This document shows, piece after piece, positions 1 through 5,874 of a stretch of 12,309 nt of DNA. The notes beneath the pieces are model-generated. The model was given only the letters and a program-made list of their open reading frames with translations, searched no databases and was not told the origin of the DNA. A program made the position numbers and the translations under genes. This DNA is from Chrysochromulina parva (taxonomy: Eukaryota; Haptophyta; Prymnesiales; Chrysochromulinaceae). The first letter of the stretch is position 1; each line of letters begins with the position of its first letter. The stretch lies in assembly GCA_002887195.1 (NCBI GenBank), contig PJAB01001770.1, positions 1-12,309 of the forward strand, given 5' to 3'.

Positions 1-36
1 GCATTGTGCGTCGCAGATGCGTCGCATTTGCGCGCA

Positions 37-104
37 GCGCAGATGCGACGGTTTCTCGGCGCACGAGCGACGGTTTTTCGGCGCTCGTGCGACGTCATCT
101 GCGC
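37..104. repeat. Nested inverted repeat with internal direct repeat
   Basis: An outer pair of arms (37-45 GCGCAGATG and 96-104 CATCTGCGC) encloses a perfect 10-bp inner pair (60-69 CGCACGAGCG and 82-91 CGCTCGTGCG) with a 12-nt loop. The segments at 45-62 and 67-84 are also near-identical direct repeats (GCGACGGTTT, then C or T, then TCGGCGC). The element lies about 200 bp upstream of the prenyltransferase start, so it could belong to its promoter, to the end of an upstream gene, or to a degenerate mobile element. Nothing in the window decides between these. Confidence 0.5.
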
Positions 105-133
105 AAAGTCTTCTCTGACCGACCATTCCTATG

Positions 134-156
134 CAAGTCAAGTCAAGTCAAGTCAA
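134..156 (+). repeat. Pentanucleotide microsatellite (CAAGT)n
   Basis: Four consecutive CAAGT units followed by CAA. It lies in the non-coding leader upstream of the prenyltransferase gene. No function is implied. Confidence 0.75.
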
Positions 157-299
157 ATCCACAGGCGCGGAAAGAGTTACCTTCCTAAAGCGCCCCACAC
201 ACTGCATCCTGACTTTATCAACTGCAAACACGACTCAGTCCTGACGAAAATTGACGAGACTTGCCTCGCGGTAGTCTCGAGAAAGTGCCGCGAAAGACA

Positions 300-1430
300 A
301 TGCTGCGCGCCGCGCTGCTCGCGGCGCTGCTCGCGACGTCGAGCGCGCTGGCCGCACTGCCGGCGCTGCGCACATCCCCAGCGCACACACCGCGCTGCCG
401 CGTAGCACGTTGCGTCCAGGCGGGCGAGGCGCTGCCGCTCGAGGCTGCCTCCGCTGATGCTGCTGCTGCCGCCGCCACCCCGCCGCGGTCCTTGTTGGGC
501 CAGGCCAGCGAGGCAGCTGATGCCGTCTACAGGTTCAGCCGTCCGCACACTATCCGTGGCACCCTGCTCGCCTGCTTCACGGGCGTCGCGCGCGCGCTCA
601 TCGAGTCGCCCGTCTACCTCGCGCTGCTGCCGGCGCTGATGCCCCGCGCCGCGCTCGGCGTGCTCGCCCTCCTGCTCGGCAACCTGTTCATCGTCGGCAT
701 CAACCAGATCTACGACGTGAAAATCGACGTGATCAACAAGCCCTTCCTGCCCATCGCCGCCGGGCGCATCTCGCCGCGGGCCGCCTGGTGGCTAGTCGCC
801 TGCTCCGGCCTCACCGGCCTCGCCATCGTCAAGAGGTTTTTCAACCCGCTGATCTTTGGGCTCTACGCGTTTGGGACGACGATTGGCGCGCTATACTCGG
901 TGCCGCCCTTCCAGCTCAAGCGCTTCCCGCTCGCCGCCGGCCTCACCATCGCCACCTGCCGCGGGTTCCTGCTCAATTTTGGCGTCTACTACGCGACTCG
1001 AGAGGCCCTGGGGCTCGGGTTCATTTGGTCGGCGCCTGTGGCGTTCCTCGCACGGTTCATGACGGTGTACGCGGCGGTCATCGCCGTCACCAAGGACCTG
1101 GGCGACGTTGATGGCGATCGTAAAGGGGGCATCGATACGTTAGCCCTTCGCTTCGGACCGATGGCCGTTGCGACTGGCGCGAGCGCCGTCCTGGCGCTCA
1201 ATTACGTCGGCGCGATCGCGACGGCGGCGCTCGCGGCGCCGGGCACGTTCCGGCGCGTCTTTATGGCGGGTGGGCATGCACTTGCCGCTTGCTGGCTGGT
1301 CGCCATCACACGCAAGCTTCGCGCCGCAACCGCTCCGGGCGCGCAGCCGTCTGCGGCGGAGATCAAAGCGTATTACAAGCAGATCTGGAACCTCTTCTAC
1401 TTCGAGTATGCCATGTACCCGTTCATCTGA
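300..1430 (+). CDS. Homogentisate prenyltransferase, plastid-targeted (UbiA family)
   Basis: A 376-residue integral membrane prenyltransferase. The family joins a phytyl or solanesyl diphosphate to homogentisate in plastid membranes, the committed step to tocopherols or plastoquinone. The first aspartate motif is N135-x3-D139-x3-D143 inside NQIYDVKIDVINKP. The second is KDLGDVDGDRKGGIDT (D266, D269, D271, D273). The C-terminal IWNLFYFEYAMYPFI also matches plant and algal VTE2-type enzymes. Several hydrophobic helices lie between the motifs. Residues 1-18 form a signal peptide (MLRAALLAALLATSSALA) followed by an Ala/Arg-rich stretch to about residue 60, the bipartite targeting expected for a secondary plastid. 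I chose the ATG at 300 because the frame is open upstream only through a TTG at 261 and the signal peptide starts at this Met. Phytyl (VTE2/HPT) versus solanesyl (HST) specificity cannot be read from the sequence. No intron is needed. Confidence 0.9.
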   Translation: MLRAALLAALLATSSALAALPALRTSPAHTPRCRVARCVQAGEALPLEAASADAAAAAATPPRSLLGQASEAADAVYRFSRPHTIRGTLLACFTGVARALIESPVYLALLPALMPRAALGVLALLLGNLFIVGINQIYDVKIDVINKPFLPIAAGRISPRAAWWLVACSGLTGLAIVKRFFNPLIFGLYAFGTTIGALYSVPPFQLKRFPLAAGLTIATCRGFLLNFGVYYATREALGLGFIWSAPVAFLARFMTVYAAVIAVTKDLGDVDGDRKGGIDTLALRFGPMAVATGASAVLALNYVGAIATAALAAPGTFRRVFMAGGHALAACWLVAITRKLRAATAPGAQPSAAEIKAYYKQIWNLFYFEYAMYPFI

Positions 1431-1722
1431 GAAGCCCGCCGGCGGCGGCGGCCGCCGCAACATCGGCGCGCTGGTCCGACGATGCCGATGGCGGCGCGAC
1501 GCGAGAGCCGAGAGGGTGCCTGGCCTGAGAGCCCGGCTCGGGCGTCGCCATCTGTGTATTACATAGCGTGCGGCAAGGAAGTTATGGCATCTCCTCCAGC
1601 ATGAATCGGAACATGTATGTAAGCGCATCTGGGTTTTCACGAGCGCTCACCTGACCTGCGAGACTATGAACTAGCTGTGTATATTCACACTCGAGCCCGA
1701 TACCCGGAACCTACAGCCGCAA
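1431..1722. other. Intergenic region, prenyltransferase 3' end to SMYD-like 5' end
   Basis: About 290 bp between two genes on the same strand. Immediately after the stop codon is a GC-only run containing a 14-bp palindrome at 1445-1458 (GCGGCGGCCGCCGC), which could fold in the 3' UTR. The stretch at about 1555-1700 is less GC-rich and is the likeliest place for the promoter and 5' UTR of the downstream gene. I see no clear TATA box, RNA gene or further coding region. Confidence 0.5.
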
Positions 1723-3093
1723 ATGGATGGCGACGTGGTCGAGCGCCCCGGCCGCGGCCGCTGCGCGGTCGCGACGCGGGCCCTCTCGGCAGGGACCGTA
1801 GCGAGCGCGTTCAGCGGCAAGCCGTACGCTGCCGTGCCGCTGCCGTCGCTTCGCGAGCGGCACTGCACGGCGTGCCTAAGAGCTTGTGTGGGAAGTGCTA
1901 AGCTGCTCCGTTGCTCGCGCTGCCGATGGACGCGGTACTGCAGCGCGGCCTGCCAAAAGTCCGATTGGGCTCTGCACAAGCACGAGTGCGCTGCGCTCGC
2001 CGATGGCAGCAGCCAGTTGCATCAGCTCTCGGACGCGCCACTGGCCGACGTGCTCCTTACAGGACGCTGCCTGTGGCGTAGGCACGACGCCACGACGGCC
2101 AGCAGCTGCGGCGTCGAGGACGCCGCATTCGACCAGCTCGAGACCGGAGTGCCATGCGACTCCGATCGCGCTCTCGGAGTGCTAGCTGCTGGCGTCCCAG
2201 GCCTGCTCCCGCCCGCAGCCTCGGGTGCGGCGGCCAGCGAGGGAGCCGCGCAACTGATCTGTGCATTCGGTCGGAACAATTTTGGCGTGCTGAACGACTT
2301 GCTGTCCGTCGTCGGTGCCGGATGCTACCCGCGCGCCGCGATCCTCAACCACTCGTGCGCCCCCAATTGCGCGCTTGCCTTCAACGGCCACGCTGTAGAG
2401 GTGCGCACGATGCGCGCCGTCGCAGCAGGAGACGAGCTGTGTCACTCGTATGTCGAGTTGTGCCAGCCGACGGCAGCTCGGCGTGCGGCCCTCTCCGCAC
2501 GATATGGGTTCGTGTGCGACTGCGCTCGCTGCGTCGATGGGCTACGCACAGCGACGGGCGAGGACATCGATGTGCTCATGACGGCGCTCGTCGACGGCAG
2601 CCCAAATATGGGAGCGGGCGGCTGTGGGGAATTGGAGCGTTCAGCAGAGCTCCTCGCGGCCGCGGCGCAGGCGACGGACGAGCCCGAGGAGCTGCGGCTC
2701 ACGCTCGAGGCGCTGCAGGTGCGGCGCGAGCTCTGCCATCCGCTAAGCGTGGCACGCTACATGGCCGAGGGACGCGCGCTCACTACGGCGCTCGCGCTCG
2801 ACGAGCTCGAGACGGCGCGTGCATGCTGTCGGCACGTGGTTACCTTCCTCGAGGCGGCGTTGGGGGGCGTGCCCGCGCACCCACTGCTCGCGTTGCAGCG
2901 CTTCACCCTTGCGGACTTGGAGAGTGCTTGTGACGAACCCGCTGCCGCACTGCAGGCAATGGAGGCGTGCGCCGCCACTCTGGTGCTCACGGCGGCGACG
3001 CACAGCCCGCTGCGACAGCAGGCACTCGACAACCTTGAAGCCATGCGCCGTCCGGCACAGCGCGCTGCGACAGCAGGCACTCGACAACCTTGA
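1723..3093 (+). CDS. SMYD-like protein lysine methyltransferase (SET + MYND)
   Basis: As an unspliced frame it encodes 456 residues with the split-SET layout of SMYD proteins, which methylate lysines on histones and other proteins using SAM. SET first part: PGRGRCAVATRALSAGTV (residues 9-26). MYND zinc finger: residues 48-89, with ligands C48, C51, C64, C67, C73, C77, H85 and C89. SET core: the SAM-binding NHSC motif at 209-212 and the catalytic-region Tyr in HSYVEL (Y243). Post-SET cysteines: C265, C267 and C270 in FVCDCARC. The rest (about 280-440) is Ala/Leu-rich and helical, like the TPR-like C-terminal lobe of SMYD proteins. The ATG at 1723 sits just before the first SET motif. The last 20 or so codons are doubtful: a 43-bp segment is repeated 55 bp later, shifting the frame. 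If 3022-3076 is removed as a GC-AG intron, the product has 448 residues and ends at 3124. Substrate and compartment are unknown. Confidence 0.85.
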   Translation: MDGDVVERPGRGRCAVATRALSAGTVASAFSGKPYAAVPLPSLRERHCTACLRACVGSAKLLRCSRCRWTRYCSAACQKSDWALHKHECAALADGSSQLHQLSDAPLADVLLTGRCLWRRHDATTASSCGVEDAAFDQLETGVPCDSDRALGVLAAGVPGLLPPAASGAAASEGAAQLICAFGRNNFGVLNDLLSVVGAGCYPRAAILNHSCAPNCALAFNGHAVEVRTMRAVAAGDELCHSYVELCQPTAARRAALSARYGFVCDCARCVDGLRTATGEDIDVLMTALVDGSPNMGAGGCGELERSAELLAAAAQATDEPEELRLTLEALQVRRELCHPLSVARYMAEGRALTTALALDELETARACCRHVVTFLEAALGGVPAHPLLALQRFTLADLESACDEPAAALQAMEACAATLVLTAATHSPLRQQALDNLEAMRRPAQRAATAGTRQP

Positions 3094-3105
3094 CGCCATG
3101 CGCCG
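3008..3105 (+). repeat. 43-bp direct repeat, offset 55 bp, at the SMYD-like 3' end
   Basis: Positions 3008-3050 and 3063-3105 are identical except for one base (3040 G region: GAAGCC versus GACGCC). The offset of 55 is not a multiple of three, so the second copy is read in another frame in the unspliced message. Joining CAG ending at 3021 to GCACTC starting at 3077 removes exactly one unit (3022-3076, GC...CAG). The tail then reads ALDNLDAMRRRPVGV with a stop at 3122-3124. It may be a recent tandem duplication, an intron made by duplication, or both. Confidence 0.85.
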
Positions 3106-3454
3106 CCGCCCGGTAGGTGTATAGCTGAGCGGCACCGGCAGCGCAGCACCCGCACGGAGCGATAAAATATAAAGCTAAACTGCTCTGTAGGGCGATTTGT
3201 CGTGTTGTGGTTGGATATGAAAACGAGCACCGCGGTGTTTCCTCGCCCACGGCGGGGCGTTCAACCGAGCTTCCTCCAGCCTTCCTTTTTCCTTTTTCGC
3301 GGCGCGCGGTCGGAACGATGGATCGATGACGATTCTCGATTGGTTCGATGCACGGTGATCGATACTCCGAGACTTCCTTCTCCGCCAACTCTTGGACGAT
3401 GCCGATAGGCGTGAGTTACTTACTTACTTACTTAGCTCTTGGACGATCTGCGGT
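3094..3454. other. Convergent 3' intergenic region
   Basis: This spacer separates the convergent SMYD-like (+) and J-domain/oxygenase (-) genes and must hold both 3' ends. An A/T-rich run at 3161-3180 (GATAAAATATAAAGC) is a plausible plus-strand 3'-processing area. At 3389-3447 there is a 12-bp direct repeat around a TTAC microsatellite, listed separately. I see no coding region or structured RNA. Confidence 0.5.
3389..3447 (-). repeat. 12-bp direct repeat flanking a (TTAC)n / GTAA microsatellite
   Basis: CTCTTGGACGAT occurs at 3389-3400 and 3436-3447 (offset 47). Between the copies, 3416-3434 is a TTAC repeat. On the minus strand, the sense of the J-domain/oxygenase gene, it reads as overlapping GTAAGT motifs, the ideal 5' splice-site sequence, followed about 35 nt later by the second repeat copy with CCAAGAG. 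It lies just after that gene's stop codon (3455-3457). It could be a 3'-UTR intron or simply an expanded microsatellite inside a tandem duplication. Confidence 0.6.
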
Positions 3455-5266
3455 CTATCCAAGCTCGTCCATGGCGCCCTCCTCAGCCTCCTCGGTTCCA
3501 CTGGTCATGCCCTGGGGCGGCGTCGGCCAGTGATGGTGCATGGGCGCATGATGGCGCTTGCGAAAGGCCTGGAGCCATTCGGCGGGCGACGCTGTGGGAT
3601 CCGCGCCTGCGCAAGGTCCTGTGGTAGATGGCGGCAGTGGCATCGGCGGCGGCGGTGGCATGGGCGGCGGCGGTGGCACGGCCGGTGGCAGGTACGAGCA
3701 CGTGAATGCGCTCGTGCTGACGGCTGTGTCGTCGTGCTCCAGTGGCGTGCCGTCTGGGCGCGTGGGCACGGCGCTGAGTAACGGCTCTTTCGCAGGGGGG
3801 CCCTTTGGGTAGCCGCCGAGGCAATACGCATGCACCGAGTATCGTGGCGCCGTGACGGGCGCGACCCGGTGCAGGGTTCGGTCCGAGAGCGAGATGAGAA
3901 GGAGATCGGGCGTCGCAGAAAGCGAGCGCCAGCAGCCTGACACCTCGTCAAACAAGAGCTCCGCGCCGTCAGCGTCGGCATCAGCGTCGGCGCCGGCGTC
4001 GGCGGCCTCCCTCGCGGGATCGGCGTCGTCGCGGGCACTGCCCAGGAAGACGCTCAGGCTGAGCTTTCGCTCGAGCGGTGCGCCTGGGGCGGTGCACGAC
4101 GAGTCAAAGTGAGCCGCCACCGAGCTACCCGCCGGCACGCACGCCACAAACAGGTCCGAGTGCTCCGTGAGCGTCAATCCACCCAGAGCCTCGGCGGGTG
4201 CGCCCACGACGGCGCGTAGAAGCCGGGAGAGCTCGGCACCGATGGCACTGAGCGCTTGATGAAGGCCGTCGAGCACCGGGGAAGCAGACGTGAGGGTCGC
4301 TGCATGTGTCGTCTTGGGCGCGTGCGTGGGAGAGGGAGGCGCCCGGGACGACGCGAGCAGCTGCGAGAGGCGCACGCACAGGTCGCCTCGCCGCTCGCCC
4401 GTCGCGGGTAGCGTCGCCGGAGCCATCAACTGGACCGCCCCGTGCGCCTCCGCGCGTGCAGTTCCCCACAGAGCTCCCTCCAGGCCGAGGCGCAACGCGA
4501 CAACACCTTCGCGCGCGAGCTGTGCGACGAGCGAGGCGAGGGCCGCCTCGTCGCCGTCCTGGAGCATCGCAAGCATCGTCGTCTCCTCGGCCTCGCCTAT
4601 GGTCGCCGCCATCGGGTGCACCCAATGCCGCAGCGGCGTGCGAGGCGCGTCACGACCGACGGCGTCGAGCGAGGGCGACCACGGCCGGAGTGGGCGCCAG
4701 CCGCCGCCGCCGCGCTCAAAGAAGCTGCGAAGCTCGGCCGCGCGCCAACGAGTCGAACCAGCAGGCAACTCGACATCGTCGGCAAAGAGCTCTGCCCGAA
4801 GCGCATCGACGAGCACATCGAAGGCCGCGCGCTCCATCGGCGGCGGAGTGCTCACGAGTTCCCGCGGCAGCGGCCGCGGCGCGCAGGGTGGCGGAGCACG
4901 GAAGCCACCAGAGCCTGCGCGGGCCATCTGCTCAAAGATGGCGGCGAGCCACTCCGCGTCGCCGTCGCCGAAAAGCTGCTGCTCAAAGGCCGCGCGGAAG
5001 ATCTCCTCTGGCGTGGGCCCCGAACTGCCTCGATGCACGCCGGCCGCGCCGACGCGGTCGTACGTGGCACGTTTCTCGGCGTCGCCGAGCACCTCGTACG
5101 CTTCCGAGATTTCCTTGAAGACCTCCGCGTCGCCCCCAGCCTTGTCGGGGTGATGTTTGAGGGCGAGCTTCTTGTAGGCCGACTTGATCTCGGCATTGCT
5201 AGCCTGACGCGTGACGCCCAGAGTATCGTAGAAGGACAGATTATCGTGATAGGCGTAGCTGCCCAT
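3455..5266 (-). CDS. J-domain / 2-oxoglutarate Fe(II) dioxygenase fusion protein
   Basis: A 603-residue protein counted from the ATG at 5266; the open frame upstream starts only at a TTG. Residues 7-72 form a DnaJ J-domain ([11 protein letters not shown]...) with the HPD motif at 39-41, which stimulates Hsp70 ATPase. A 140-residue linker follows. About residues 225-487 look like a prolyl-4-hydroxylase/EGLN-type double-stranded beta-helix: Fe ligands HFD (H386, D388) and H466, and the 2OG-binding arginine R475 in [26 protein letters not shown] and [11 protein letters not shown] are the expected neighbouring strands. Asp/Ala repeats (about 424-434) interrupt the domain. A Pro-rich run (about 527-546) and a His- and acid-rich tail close the protein. 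No signal peptide or Zn-finger of canonical DnaJ is seen, so it is a class-C-type J-protein, probably cytosolic or nuclear. Inference: it may hydroxylate a client held by Hsp70. The substrate is unknown. Confidence 0.82.
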   Translation of the reverse strand: MGSYAYHDNLSFYDTLGVTRQASNAEIKSAYKKLALKHHPDKAGGDAEVFKEISEAYEVLGDAEKRATYDRVGAAGVHRGSSGPTPEEIFRAAFEQQLFGDGDAEWLAAIFEQMARAGSGGFRAPPPCAPRPLPRELVSTPPPMERAAFDVLVDALRAELFADDVELPAGSTRWRAAELRSFFERGGGGWRPLRPWSPSLDAVGRDAPRTPLRHWVHPMAATIGEAEETTMLAMLQDGDEAALASLVAQLAREGVVALRLGLEGALWGTARAEAHGAVQLMAPATLPATGERRGDLCVRLSQLLASSRAPPSPTHAPKTTHAATLTSASPVLDGLHQALSAIGAELSRLLRAVVGAPAEALGGLTLTEHSDLFVACVPAGSSVAAHFDSSCTAPGAPLERKLSLSVFLGSARDDADPAREAADAGADADADADGAELLFDEVSGCWRSLSATPDLLLISLSDRTLHRVAPVTAPRYSVHAYCLGGYPKGPPAKEPLLSAVPTRPDGTPLEHDDTAVSTSAFTCSYLPPAVPPPPPMPPPPPMPLPPSTTGPCAGADPTASPAEWLQAFRKRHHAPMHHHWPTPPQGMTSGTEEAEEGAMDELG

Positions 5267-5451
5267 GGCTCGCAGCCGTTGCAAGGCTCAGTCCACGTGG
5301 CGCCGTCGCTGCGTCCAGAGTCGACGGCAAGCTCGTCCCCTTCCTTGGCCGCGCGCAGCGCAGGTGCAGGTGCTCACGCGCAGGCGCAAACGTTTCACGC
5401 AAACGCTCGCATTTTGCAACAGTGGAGCAATCCGGCGACTCACACACTCAA

Positions 5452-5470
5452 GTAAGCAAGCATTGCTTAC
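5452..5470. repeat. 8-bp stem, 3-nt loop inverted repeat
   Basis: GTAAGCAA (5452-5459) and its exact reverse complement TTGCTTAC (5463-5470) flank the loop GCA. It sits about 190 bp upstream of the J-domain/oxygenase ATG. It could be a protein-binding dyad or chance. No other copy was found in the window. Confidence 0.45.
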
Positions 5471-5776
5471 ACACTCAGAGTCGACTCACACACAGAGACG
5501 AGAGGAGTAACGGTACCGGGTACAGGTAAATCTTCCATACAGAGAGGCCCTCACGCGCGCGTTTTCCGATCGCAGACCACATCACACATGCGGCTGCCAC
5601 TGGGGTCGCGGCCGCTTACAGGCCGGCTACCGGGCCCTGCCGATGCCAATGCCATGCCCATCTACCCATACAACGCACTACAGCTCGCCTCGGTTGAGTG
5701 TTCAGCAGACCTACGCGCGAGCCCTGCGCTGCCCCCCACCTCACCAGCCCAACGACCCAACCCAGAGCTCCACACC

Positions 5777-5853
5777 TCTCGTCGTAAGCTGTGAAGGCTC
5801 AAGTTTGGCGCTCCCCACATCTCGTCGTAAGCTGTGAAGGCTCAAGTTTGGCG
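5777..5853. repeat. 34-bp direct repeat, offset 43 bp
   Basis: Positions 5777-5810 and 5820-5853 are the same 34 bp (beginning TCTCGTCGTAAGCTG and ending AAGTTTGGCG) with a 9-bp spacer. They lie immediately downstream of the EF-hand gene stop (5875-5877), in its probable 3' UTR. This is a tandem duplication of the same size class as others in the window. Confidence 0.85.
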
Positions 5854-5874
5854 TCTCTGCGGTCGAAGGCTCCT

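Larger units (their letters stand above)
5267..5874. other. Intergenic region between J-domain/oxygenase and EF-hand genes
   Basis: This spacer holds the promoter and 5' UTR of the minus-strand J-domain/oxygenase gene (near 5267-5500) and the 3' UTR of the EF-hand gene (near 5780-5874). A perfect 8-bp hairpin occurs at 5452-5470 (GTAAGCAA, GCA loop, TTGCTTAC). A CACGTG hexamer lies at 5294-5299, 28 bp upstream of the ATG. A 34-bp direct repeat lies at 5777-5853. Short reading frames here show no recognisable protein and no codon signature, so I annotate no gene. Confidence 0.5.

Noticed and set aside
261..299. TTG start 13 codons upstream in the prenyltransferase frame
   Set aside because: Non-ATG initiation is unlikely here, and the ATG at 300 begins directly with a signal peptide.
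2154..2933. 259-residue plus-strand frame inside the SMYD-like gene
   Set aside because: It overlaps the SET core in another frame, is Arg-rich and has no domain signature.
4306..5455. Plus-strand open frames of 270-337 residues opposite the J-domain/oxygenase gene
   Set aside because: Basic, low-complexity translations with no domain, against clear J-domain and dioxygenase motifs on the minus strand.
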